This document shows positions 28,785-36,298 of a stretch of 64,000 nucleotides of DNA, piece by piece (the stretch's first letter is position 1; the number at the start of each line of letters is the position of its first letter). Below the pieces are notes generated by a model. It was not told the origin of the DNA. It saw only the letters and a program-made list of their open reading frames with translations, and made no database searches. Source of the DNA: Roseomonas gilardii. GTDB lineage: Bacteria; Pseudomonadota; Alphaproteobacteria; Acetobacterales; Acetobacteraceae. Location: the NCBI RefSeq assembly GCF_001941945.1, contig NZ_CP015583.1, forward strand, positions 2,064,501 to 2,128,500. The letters are read 5' to 3'. A program made the position numbers and the translations under genes.

Positions 28785-29172
28785 CATTTCTTGGCTACGT
28801 AGGGGACTTGGCGCCATCCTCGCCGCTCAACTTGCTGATGAGCTCTCCTCCCGCAGGCGTTCAAAGGCTCAGGTGGTATTCCAGTTAGGGCAGGCCGGAC
28901 ATCCGGGGATCTTCCACAGGCGGCCCTGAGCAATTTCGAGCGTATCTGCTGCCATCTTGGACTCCGAGGCAGACCGGACACTTTTTGAATCCGGGTATTT
29001 GCTATTACCCCGCCTCTGAAGCTCCCAGGCATTTCTGTCCGGACACGTATGCCGAGGACGGTGCTCCTGGCCGCCACGCAGCCGCCCATGGGCGGCTGCG
29101 TGGCGGCGCGACGAAGATGAGACGGCTCCCTTCCGCCTTCTCCCATCGTCGCACCGGCCAGGAACAAAGCAC
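28785..29172. other. 388-base non-coding region after the recombinase operon
   Basis: No gene is seen. The heptamer CCGGACA occurs three times (28895-28901, 28974-28980, 29039-29045), each time in an inverted context: with TCCGG close by for the first two, and as the perfect palindrome TGTCCGGACA at 29036-29045 for the third. A perfect 38-bp palindrome follows at 29070-29107. The region is a reasonable place for recombinase-binding sites or the argS leader. Confidence 0.45.
29070..29107. repeat. Perfect 38-bp palindrome upstream of argS
   Basis: Two 17-base arms (29070-29086 and 29091-29107, starting GCCGCCACGCAGCC) flank the self-complementary centre CATG, with no mismatch. The RNA would form a very stable 17-bp GC hairpin ending 65 bases before the argS ATG. 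A weaker hairpin (GCGACGA with TCGTCGC) follows between it and the start codon. It could be an attenuator or terminator, or a DNA site for a dimeric protein. Confidence 0.8.
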
Positions 29173-30927
29173 ATGACTACCGTCCTCCACCAAGCGGCCG
29201 AGCACGCTCTCGGCGCCGCCTTGATCTCTCTCGGTCTCCAAGATGTTCCCGCGCGCCTACTTCCCTGTCCCAAGCCCGAGCTCGGGCATGCAGCCATCGG
29301 TAGCGCGCTCCAAGGCGCCAAGCTGCTGAAGCGGTCCCCCATGTCCATCGCCGCCGACATCGCAGTGGCCATGTCGGGTGCATCTGGCATTGCCAAGGCA
29401 GAGGTGGCGCCGCCCGGCTACGTGAACCTCACCTTCACGGACGACGCGATTGCCGCGGCTCTGGAGGCGCAGGCGGCCGACCCAAAATGCGGTATCCCCG
29501 GCGTCCCCGCCCCCGAAAAGGTGGTCATCGACTTCGGTGGGCCAAACATCAAGCCCATGCACGTGGGCCATCTCCGGTCGCTGGTCATCGGTGAGGCGTT
29601 GCGGCGGATGCTCGAGGCTATCGGCCATGACGTGGTGTCTGATATCCACCTCGGAGACTGGGGCCTGCCGAGTGGCATGATCCTCGCGGAGATCCGGCAT
29701 CGGTTCCCGGAAGCTCCCTGGTTCGATCAGGCGGCCCAAGGTCCGTTCCCTGAGGAACTCCCGGTCAGCGTGGATGACCTGTCCTCCCTCTACCCACAAG
29801 CGGCGGCCGCCTGTAAGGCCGACGAGAGCCGGATGGAAGAGGCCCGGGCCACCACTGCTGCACTCCAGGCAGGCCAGCCCGGGCTGTCAGCCCTCTGGCG
29901 GTCCATCGTGGCGCTGGCCAAGGGCCGTATCCTCGAATCCTGTGACCGGCTCGGCGCCCACTTCGATCTCACCCTCGGAGAGTCCGACGCCCAGCCGGAG
30001 ATCCCAGCCCTGCTTGCCTACTTGGAGGCCACCGGTGCTGCCCGGCGGGATGGAGCCGCCCTGCTCATGGACGTGGTGGCCTCTGAGGACCGGCACGAGG
30101 TGCCTCCACTCGTCGTGAAGAAGGGCGATGGAAGCGCGCTATACGCCACCACAGACCTAGCGACCATCCTGATGCGGCGGCGGGACCTCAATGCTGATCG
30201 CATCCTCTACGTTGTCGACGGACGGCAGCACCTGCACTTCCTTCAAGTCTTCCGGGCTGCGGTGAAGGCTGGCCTGTCCGGGGAAGCTGCTCTCGAGCAC
30301 ATCGCCTTCGGCACCGTGAACGGTCCGGATGGCAAGCCCTTCCGGACGCGGGCGGGGAATACGATGGGCCTCGTTGAACTTCTTGACCTCGCCAAGGAAA
30401 AGGCGCTGGCACGGCTAGCAGAGGGCGGGCGGTTGAAGGATTCCTCGTCGGAAGCACTGGACGATGCAGCCGACGCGATCGGCACTGCCGCGCTTCGCAT
30501 CGCCGATCTCTCCTCCCATCGGACGACGGGCTATATCCTGGATCTCGACCGTGCCGTGTCCTTCGAGGGAAAGACAGGTCCCTACCTGCTCTACGCCCTC
30601 GTCCGGCTGCGGGCCATCCTGGCCAAGGCCGGGGCGGCTGGCGGGCACATTGTGCTCCAGCATCCGGCTGAGCGGCGCTTGGCGATCGCGTGTCTCGGCC
30701 TTGGGGATGCAGTGCATCGGGCCGTGAAGTCTCGGTCGCCCCACGAACTCACGGCCTGGACTTTCGACCTGGCTGCCGAGGTCAGCCGCTTCTATGCGGA
30801 TTGCCCCGTGTTGGGGGAGCAGGCACCGGAGATCCAGGCCTCACGGATCACCCTCTGCTCCGCCGCCGAGACGGCACTGGGGGCATCGCTGCGGCTGCTC
30901 GGATGCCGGGTGCCCCCCGCGATGTAA
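29173..30927 (+). CDS. argS: Arginyl-tRNA synthetase, island-borne copy
   Basis: A complete 584-residue class I aminoacyl-tRNA synthetase that charges tRNA-Arg. It has the N-terminal additional domain (residues about 1-105), the HIGH-equivalent HVGHLRS in FGGPNIKPMHVGHLRSLVIG (about 133-140), the conserved GDWGLPSGM, the KMSKS-loop equivalent KPFRTRAGNTMGLVELLDLA, and the DALR anticodon domain ending FYADCPVL...ITLCSAAETALGASLRLLG. No key residue is obviously missing. Its base composition is lower in GC than the core genes and it sits right after the recombinase module, so it is probably an acquired second copy. A resistant or duplicate synthetase is an inference. No partner gene is adjacent. 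Confidence 0.9.
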   Translation: MTTVLHQAAEHALGAALISLGLQDVPARLLPCPKPELGHAAIGSALQGAKLLKRSPMSIAADIAVAMSGASGIAKAEVAPPGYVNLTFTDDAIAAALEAQAADPKCGIPGVPAPEKVVIDFGGPNIKPMHVGHLRSLVIGEALRRMLEAIGHDVVSDIHLGDWGLPSGMILAEIRHRFPEAPWFDQAAQGPFPEELPVSVDDLSSLYPQAAAACKADESRMEEARATTAALQAGQPGLSALWRSIVALAKGRILESCDRLGAHFDLTLGESDAQPEIPALLAYLEATGAARRDGAALLMDVVASEDRHEVPPLVVKKGDGSALYATTDLATILMRRRDLNADRILYVVDGRQHLHFLQVFRAAVKAGLSGEAALEHIAFGTVNGPDGKPFRTRAGNTMGLVELLDLAKEKALARLAEGGRLKDSSSEALDDAADAIGTAALRIADLSSHRTTGYILDLDRAVSFEGKTGPYLLYALVRLRAILAKAGAAGGHIVLQHPAERRLAIACLGLGDAVHRAVKSRSPHELTAWTFDLAAEVSRFYADCPVLGEQAPEIQASRITLCSAAETALGASLRLLGCRVPPAM

Positions 30928-31022
30928 CGCAAAGCCTTAGCCGACTGGACGGCCTGCGGGTCATCGCCAACTCGTCGGCTGTTGCCTCGTATATCTTGTT
31001 GCCCCAAGCCACCGGCCGCGTC

Positions 31023-31433
31023 TCAGCGAAGCATCTGCGACGCCCCGTGCTCCATCTCCTCCGCCACCTCACTGCGGTGGAAGAGCCCCCCATCATTGAC
31101 CAGGTACTCGAGCTCGCCGTCCGGAGCATGGATCCGGATGTCACCAGTCTCGTAGTCCGGCGCCAGATATCCTTGGCCCTCGATCCGGTCGGAGGCGGAC
31201 GTCTTGATGACGTACCGGCCGCCCGATTCCTTGACGCCGACAAGGCCGACCTTGTGGACGAGCCAGGGGTCCTTACCCTCCTGGGCGCACCAGGAGAGAT
31301 TAGGGTGTCCGGCGGAGACGGTCGACTGGAGCTTACGCAGCGCAACCCAGGACCAGCCTGGTATGGCTTCCAGCGCACGGATCCTGTGAGAGACGAGTTT
31401 GTTCTGGGCATAAGCTTTCCGACGGCCGCGCAC
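31023..31433 (-). CDS. Protein with a helicase-associated (HA) domain motif, possibly a remnant
   Basis: A 136-residue frame starting at GTG 31433. Its N-terminal part (RRKAYAQNKL-x-SHRIRALEAIPGWSW) is the hallmark of the helicase-associated repeat found in tandem C-terminal to DEAD/H helicases. Reading further upstream in the same frame adds a typical HA lead-in (DGFSLGAWV) before a stop at 31560-31562. The downstream two thirds (ending EEMEHGASQMLR) match nothing I know. No helicase motor is nearby. It is therefore either a small stand-alone gene or the 3' remnant of a larger helicase gene. Confidence 0.45.
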   Translation of the reverse strand: MRGRRKAYAQNKLVSHRIRALEAIPGWSWVALRKLQSTVSAGHPNLSWCAQEGKDPWLVHKVGLVGVKESGGRYVIKTSASDRIEGQGYLAPDYETGDIRIHAPDGELEYLVNDGGLFHRSEVAEEMEHGASQMLR

Positions 31434-31943
31434 CCAGGCTCCTAGTGAGAAGCCATCTTCCGCTTGGCCCGTTCTCTCTCGCTCAACGCAGCGGGGACAC
31501 TTCCGGCCTGAGGTACCAGCGGTGGGGAATCGACGAGGCCCGTCAGCAGGCGCATGTCCTCAACCTCCACTGCGAACCCAGGAAGGCGGAAACTCTACCA
31601 GGGGGCGATACTCTCCCCGGAACTAGGTCGTCGGTGGCCGCGCCAGAAGGCTGAACCCTTGTGGCGGACCTGGGCCGCCCGGCTGGGCTGACCGATGGCT
31701 GGCGGGCCTACCCCTTCAGGGCTGATGCTTTGAGCTTTAGGGAAGCTTTAGCCAAGCCGGGCTCGCTCGCAACCGATGGTGGTCGCGGCCGTCGAGAGCT
31801 TCTAAAGGTAACCTACTGAAAACATTAGTTTTAATTTTAGAGGCACAGCGATCACGCGAAAAACTTTGTCGCCAGCATGGACAGGACCTACTGTTTAGTG
31901 GCTTGTATAGTTAGATGGATAGTCGAAGGAGGAGGGACACGTG
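31434..31943. other. About 500 bases without an intact gene
   Basis: The first 125 bases extend the helicase-associated reading frame on the minus strand without a start. The rest is non-coding. From about 31800 the sequence becomes AT-rich (TTAGTTTTAATTTTAG) and includes a TATAGT hexamer at 31907-31912 and AAGGAGGAGGG at 31926-31936, so it most likely contains the promoter and ribosome site of the TIGR04255 cassette. A small direct repeat AGCTTTAG occurs twice near 31735. Confidence 0.4.
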
Positions 31944-32759
31944 ATGGAACGGTTGAAGTTCGCGCCACTGCGCTACTCCCTCGCTATCGTCAGGTTCCCG
32001 CGCTTGCTCAACATGGAGCCGCATGTCGGCAACTTCCAAGAGCAGATCCGGCACCAGTACCCCCTGCCAGACACCTATATGAACCAGGGCCTGGTGGCTG
32101 AGGTCGGCCCAGAGGGAGTCCGGTTCAACCAGGTCCTCGACAAGCTGTGGCAGTTCGCCGACCCGGAGCGCAAGTATGCCTTGGTTCTGGGCTCTGACTT
32201 CCTGCTCATCCATGCTGGTGCGGCCTATGAGGGGCACGGACCGTTCCTGGACCGGCTCCGCGATGCGGTCTTCGCGCTGATGCAGACCCCGGGGATGGGA
32301 ATCACGCACGCCACGGCCCTTGGACTGCGAGTGATCGACCTGGTTGAGCCGCGTTCTGGGAATGAGGAAACAGTCGCCCAGTACCTATGCCCCTGGGCCT
32401 TGCCCACCGCCGCGGCCGATATGGGGGATGGTGCAATCGAGATGCGCGAGGGGGCCTATATTGCCTCTTTCTCGACGCCTCATGGTGGGCTGCGCTTCCA
32501 GGCGTTGAGACGTCCGGGAGGGTCGTTCCCGGCCGACTTGGCCACTCCCTTTGTCCAGAACAACGGCTGGCTCCCGCAGGTGACTGCCGAGGATTTCGTG
32601 ATTCTGGACATCGACCACTTTGCTGCCCTTGAGCCGCCGATCGCGCTGAATCCGGTCGAGCTCCGTGAAAAATTCGAGGGCTTGTACCTTTCCTCGCGAA
32701 AGGTGTTTGAATCCGCAGCCACTCCGTTCGCATTCGAGGTCTGGGGAAGAACAGGATGA
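31944..32759 (+). CDS. TIGR04255-family protein
   Basis: A 271-residue cytosolic protein. The N-terminal LKFAPLRYSLAIVRFPRLLNME and the middle segment YALVLGSDFLLIHAGAAYEGHGPFLDRL follow the pattern of the sporadically distributed TIGR04255 family, whose function is unknown but which turns up in variable genomic islands. A very strong ribosome site (AAGGAGGAGGG) sits 7 bases before the ATG; a GTG three bases earlier is possible. It overlaps the next gene by 4 bases. No catalytic motif is evident. Confidence 0.7.
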   Translation: MERLKFAPLRYSLAIVRFPRLLNMEPHVGNFQEQIRHQYPLPDTYMNQGLVAEVGPEGVRFNQVLDKLWQFADPERKYALVLGSDFLLIHAGAAYEGHGPFLDRLRDAVFALMQTPGMGITHATALGLRVIDLVEPRSGNEETVAQYLCPWALPTAAADMGDGAIEMREGAYIASFSTPHGGLRFQALRRPGGSFPADLATPFVQNNGWLPQVTAEDFVILDIDHFAALEPPIALNPVELREKFEGLYLSSRKVFESAATPFAFEVWGRTG

Positions 32760-33415
32760 CGCTCGTTATCGCACAGGGATACAGCCCCGCCTTGAGGCTT
32801 CCGCCCGCCTTTTCTCCCAGCATCGCGAAGCTTCAGGCCGGAGGCAGCATGGCGAACTGGTTTGCCGGAGCCGTGGCTAATGCCGCCTTCCAATTGGCCA
32901 CAGTCTTCGTCCCGTCCGTCGCTGCGCCCTTGCCTGCGCCAGTGCCGGTGCGGGCGGCAGCGCCAGTCCTCGCAACGCCCAAGCTGGCGGTCTCCACTGC
33001 CAGGGACATGGCGGGCATCCTCGTCAACAAGCTCGACTTCCCGATCACTGCCCTGTCGGACGTGCTCGATGTCGAGCGCAAGACGATCTACGACTGGCTG
33101 AAGAAGGGGTCCGAGGCCGGACACGAGAACGCGGAGCGCCTGCACCGCCTTGTGGAGGCCTTTGCCCAGGAGGAGCCTGGCTCCCTGCGCGTCTTTCACC
33201 GCTTTTGGAAGCGCACGCTGCCGGATGGCTCATCATTGCATGAGGTGCTGATGGCGCCGACCCTGGAGCCTGAGCGGATCCGGTCGGCGCTGGAGGCCCT
33301 CCGGCCCGCCGTGAACGCTGCCATCTCTTCTGATCGGGCGCGCGGTCCGGTATCCTATGAAGCGCCTCATCCAGCGGATCTGCTGTCCGAGTACCTGGAG
33401 GTTGGCTCCAGGTAA
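32756..33415 (+). CDS. HTH protein resembling MbcA/ParS/Xre antitoxins
   Basis: A 219-residue protein. Residues 1-80 are Ala/Pro-rich and may be flexible or weakly membrane-associated. Residues about 85-125 (ILVNKLDFPITALSDVLDVERKTIYDWLKKG) are a clear helix-turn-helix, and the following helices (ENAERLHRLVEAFAQ...) resemble the region after the HTH in Xre/MbcA/ParS-type antitoxins. It is the middle gene of a three-gene cassette, starts within the stop codon of the TIGR04255 gene, and is likely the cassette's DNA-binding or antitoxin-like member; this role is inferred. Confidence 0.65.
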   Translation: MTLVIAQGYSPALRLPPAFSPSIAKLQAGGSMANWFAGAVANAAFQLATVFVPSVAAPLPAPVPVRAAAPVLATPKLAVSTARDMAGILVNKLDFPITALSDVLDVERKTIYDWLKKGSEAGHENAERLHRLVEAFAQEEPGSLRVFHRFWKRTLPDGSSLHEVLMAPTLEPERIRSALEALRPAVNAAISSDRARGPVSYEAPHPADLLSEYLEVGSR

Positions 33416-33438
33416 CAGGCTGGCAGGGACTTCCGGGA

Positions 33439-34302
33439 ATGGCGGACGCGGAATCAACGGCGGGCGAGCCGGACGGCGGGATTGAACAGGTCGACTGGCG
33501 GCAGTGCAGTCTCTGCACGCCGTCCGACCCCGCGATCCTGCCAGAGATCCTTGCCTACGAACCGGACAAAGATCTGCTCCTGATCGCCACGCAGACCTGC
33601 TCACTGGTTGGCAAGGGTGCGGAGCCTGCCTTCGAGGTCGTGGCTGTCCGCCTGATTGAAGAGTTCAACCCAGCGGCTCCTGAAGCCAAGGGGAAGATTA
33701 CCCGCTTCCTCCAGCTTCCCTTGGAAGGCGGCGCAACAGGGCGCGGCATCCGTCTCGATGTTTCCCGCCGCGTCATCCTGCCGAGCGCGCATCTTCAGCA
33801 GATGAAGCCCGCCCAGGCCCAGGTTTCGGAAAGGGCGCTAAAGGCGTTCCAGGGCTGGATCGCTCGCTACTATGCCCGCATTGCTCTGCCCGACGAATTG
33901 GACCGCCGCCTGCGCAAGCGACAGTTCCATAAGAAAGTCGAGAAGGCCTTGGGCCAGATGCTGATGGATGGCACTGAGGCCTACAAGGTGCACACCGACG
34001 TCGACAGGATCTACATTGCCTGGAGCCCCGACAGCGAGCTTTCGGGGGATGATGTCTACACGGTCAAGGTGCTGATCGTGTGCAGGCGGCCCGGCACCAG
34101 GGACCACCTGCTGGACGAGTTATCGGGGCTGGCCAGCGGGGTGAAGAAGGCGCCGCTCGTGAACGGAGTGCGCATGGATGACCCTGACGTGATGCTCGCC
34201 AAGGAGGTCACCGTTGAGCACACATCCAAGATGACCAGGTTCACTTCCTTCGACGAATTCAGCGCGCTGGCGGAAGTCGCCAGAGCCATGGGCGACGAGT
34301 AG
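33439..34302 (+). CDS. Unrecognised protein, third gene of the TIGR04255 cassette
   Basis: A 287-residue soluble protein that I cannot assign. Visible features are a Cys pair near residue 24 (WRQCSLCTPSDPAILPEI), a strand LLLIATQTCSLVGKG that resembles the central motif of a widespread unknown family reading LVVSQDCDLV-like, and a mixed alpha/beta C-terminal half (VKVLIVCRRPGTRDHLLDELS). It begins 23 bases after the HTH gene and is almost certainly in the same transcript. It could be an effector or toxin partner for the preceding HTH protein. No membrane segment. Confidence 0.6.
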   Translation: MADAESTAGEPDGGIEQVDWRQCSLCTPSDPAILPEILAYEPDKDLLLIATQTCSLVGKGAEPAFEVVAVRLIEEFNPAAPEAKGKITRFLQLPLEGGATGRGIRLDVSRRVILPSAHLQQMKPAQAQVSERALKAFQGWIARYYARIALPDELDRRLRKRQFHKKVEKALGQMLMDGTEAYKVHTDVDRIYIAWSPDSELSGDDVYTVKVLIVCRRPGTRDHLLDELSGLASGVKKAPLVNGVRMDDPDVMLAKEVTVEHTSKMTRFTSFDEFSALAEVARAMGDE

Positions 34303-34358
34303 CCAAGCCGACAGCACCGGCTGTCCTGGAGCGCCGCCGACCGCACTGGGGAGAGGCC

Positions 34359-34634
34359 ATGAGTCTGTACACGAAGAACGGTCGGCCCCTCCAGGTCTCT
34401 GGCAATACCGTCTACAGCCGCTCGGGTCAGGTCGTCGGCCGCATCAGTGGTGACAAGGTCTTCGGTACAAACGGACGCTACGTTGGGACCATCACGGGTG
34501 ACCGCCTTGTCTATCGCTCTACCGATAGCGCACGCATCAGTTCACCATTCGCTGCGTCTAGCCGCGCCGGGTCGGCCACGGCAAACAGCGCGGGATCGGC
34601 TGCCTGGGGAGATGAGCCGGACATCCCGGACTGA
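34359..34634 (+). CDS. 4-fold beta flower domain protein
   Basis: A 91-residue protein made of four short repeated beta units: LYTKNGRPLQVSGNTVYS, RSGQVVGRISGDKVFG, TNGRYVGTITGDRLVYR and a last partial one. This is the beta-flower fold (short G-x-x-V/I-G-x-I-x-G-D-x-V-Y hairpins). The C-terminal 35 residues are Ser/Ala-rich and probably disordered. Biochemical function is unknown. GGGAGAGG lies before the ATG. It is 56 bases downstream of the cassette gene and converges with another beta-flower gene. Confidence 0.65.
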   Translation: MSLYTKNGRPLQVSGNTVYSRSGQVVGRISGDKVFGTNGRYVGTITGDRLVYRSTDSARISSPFAASSRAGSATANSAGSAAWGDEPDIPD

Positions 34635-34723
34635 TAAGGCAACCGCCCGTCTGCATGCCGTACGCTGCCGTGAGTTGACACCGTGAAGTTTGTTGACCGC
34701 ATGGCCAGATTGGCTTCTACGAA

Positions 34724-35041
34724 CTAAGTTTTTTTCAAGCTTCGTACGTCAGAGGCACCCGCGGGCAAAGGCTTGTAGCCAGCATAACCAGGGTAACCTG
34801 GATACCCAGGGTATCCCGGATATCCAGGGTAACCGGGATACCCGCGGAATGGGCGGTTGAGAGCTACCAAACGATTCCCAACGATGGTGCCCAGATAGTT
34901 CCCATCGGTATCTGCGACGTCAGTATCACCCCAGGGAAGCCAGCCTACCCAATCACCGTCATCGTTGAAGACGAACTTGTCTGTGGGGCTGCGTCGAAAA
35001 GCGATCCAATCACCAGAAGAGTTGAACAGGAACTCAGTCAC
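34724..35041 (-). CDS. 4-fold beta flower domain protein with a Pro-Gly-Tyr repeat tail
   Basis: A 105-residue protein. Residues 1-65 hold beta-flower-type units (FLFNSSGDWIAFRRSPTDK, FVFNDDGDWVGWLPWGDT, VADTDGNYLGTIVGNRLVAL). Residues about 68-90 are a tandem PGY repeat encoded by seven 9-base DNA units. Similar GYP tails are used for low-complexity aggregation or membrane-proximal anchoring in other proteins, but no role is established here. It is oriented opposite to the other beta-flower gene. Confidence 0.65.
   Translation of the reverse strand: MTEFLFNSSGDWIAFRRSPTDKFVFNDDGDWVGWLPWGDTDVADTDGNYLGTIVGNRLVALNRPFRGYPGYPGYPGYPGYPGYPGYAGYKPLPAGASDVRSLKKT
34784..34846 (-). repeat. 9-bp tandem repeat, seven units, encoding GYP
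   Basis: Seven direct 9-base units of the form ATA/GTA-NCC-NGG (plus-strand reading), imperfect at the third codon positions, encode the GYPGYP tail of the minus-strand protein. The synonymous drift indicates selection for the peptide rather than a very recent slippage. Confidence 0.8.
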
Positions 35042-35165
35042 GTTGCTCTCCGGATTCCTTGTGTGTGGCAGAGGGAGTAGGCGTTGAAGACAGCGACCCT
35101 ACCTCAAGGAATATATCGTGAGTTCATGCTTCAATTGGAAGTAGAGCAGTGCACGAGATTTTCCG

Positions 35166-35700
35166 TCAGGATGTCTCGATATCCGCCGTCGCCTCCAGCC
35201 TGCCGACCCTCACCTCCGGCTCCCGCCAAGTCACATGGAAGTCCGCGCGCCTCGCTGGCTGGCGCTCCCTCAGGTAGGCGTCGACCTCCTCTGACAGGCA
35301 CTGCGGCGCCCCCCCTGTCTTCGTCATCTTCCTCAGGATCGGCTTCCAACGCCTCGTTGGTGACGAAGATGAGGTAGTCCGGCTGCACCCCGAGGAGCTC
35401 CAGTGTCCGCAGCATCATCACGCCTTCGATGATGACAGGGCGGTCGCGATGATGCCGGGCTCGCATGACCTCTCTGATCTCTTCGATCCGGTGGGTCACA
35501 GGCGACGTCGAGGACAGCCAGAGATCCGTCTCCAGCACCGGCATACCAAGCTGCCACGCCAGATAGCGCGCCACCGACGTCTTGCCCGCGCCATTCCGGC
35601 CATCGATGGCGATGGTGAGCGCCCGCCAGGGCAGGCAGAAGGAGCGCAGATGGGCAAGCAGGTCGCCTACGCCGGGTATCGGCTGCCTCGTTGGGATCAT
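35166..35700 (-). pseudogene. P-loop NTPase/kinase with a frameshift in a G7 tract
   Basis: The start at ATG 35700 gives IPTRQPIPGVGDLLAHLRSF and a Walker A motif IDGRNGAGKTS near residue 35, an LETDLW lid-type acidic segment and VIIEGVMMLRTLELLG, as in uridine-kinase/zeta-toxin-like small-molecule kinases. The present frame runs past a run of seven G (plus-strand C at 35309-35315) into an unnatural Gly/Ala-rich tail ending at 35131. Removing one G restores a normal C-terminus (CLSEEVDAYLRERQPARRAD... to EATADIETS) with a stop at 35166-35168, 177 residues in all. So the gene is broken, phase-variable, or the base is a sequencing error. Confidence 0.7.
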
Positions 35701-35737
35701 CGTTGTCTCCGTAGTGCTATGAATGGCCTTGGTGCTG

Positions 35738-36298
35738 TCATGACCGGCGCCGCCATTCATCGCCGGGCACATGAACGACCCGCCCGGCCTCCTCGGACCA
35801 GACAAGCCAGCCATCGACCTTGGCCTGGAGGTGGCGCAGGCGCTCAAAGAACTCTGGCGTCACGATCCGCATGCCGTCGCTGAACGGGCGGGCAGCGAAA
35901 TCGCCCGAAGCGACCCAGTCGTAGATCCCGCGCTCCCAGCCATAGGGCCAACTGGCGGCGTCATGTGTTTCCGCGCACCAGCGCATGGCATCATGCAGGT
36001 CGAGCCTGGGGTTCCGGGTCAGCACGGCGGGGTAATCCGCCTTCCACTGCATCCAGCGTGCGACGAGCTCGGGAGCGACCAGGGGGTGCTGCCACGTCGT
36101 CCGCGCCCAGCAGAAGGCGCTCGACGGGGCAATGTAGAAGGGCACCACCAGACGAGCATCTGCCGCCAGTAGGGCATCAATGGTGTCGGCCGCCATCTCC
36201 TCAAAGCGGCGCCGTGTCTCAGCCTCGCCGTCCGTAAGGCTGAAGATGTCGTCCAGGTACTCGCACTGGTGCGCCAGCAGGTCGGCCCTGCTCCTCAT
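35738..36298 (-). CDS. Unrecognised protein co-translated with the FtsH-like protease
   Basis: A 186-residue, Trp-rich (12 Trp) soluble protein with no match I can name. The N-terminal half is helical and acidic (LAHQCEYLDDIFSLTDGEAETRRRFEEMAADTID); the second half has WARTTWQHPLVAPELVARWMQWK and WPYGWERGIYDW. Its ATG overlaps the stop of the upstream AAA+ protease gene by 4 bases, so it is probably an adaptor, substrate or inhibitor of that protease; this is inference from coupling only. Confidence 0.6.
   Translation of the reverse strand: MRSRADLLAHQCEYLDDIFSLTDGEAETRRRFEEMAADTIDALLAADARLVVPFYIAPSSAFCWARTTWQHPLVAPELVARWMQWKADYPAVLTRNPRLDLHDAMRWCAETHDAASWPYGWERGIYDWVASGDFAARPFSDGMRIVTPEFFERLRHLQAKVDGWLVWSEEAGRVVHVPGDEWRRRS

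Noticed and set aside
34784-34846. Possible CRISPR-like array
   Set aside because: The units are 9 bases long, contiguous and in frame with a protein; there are no spacers.
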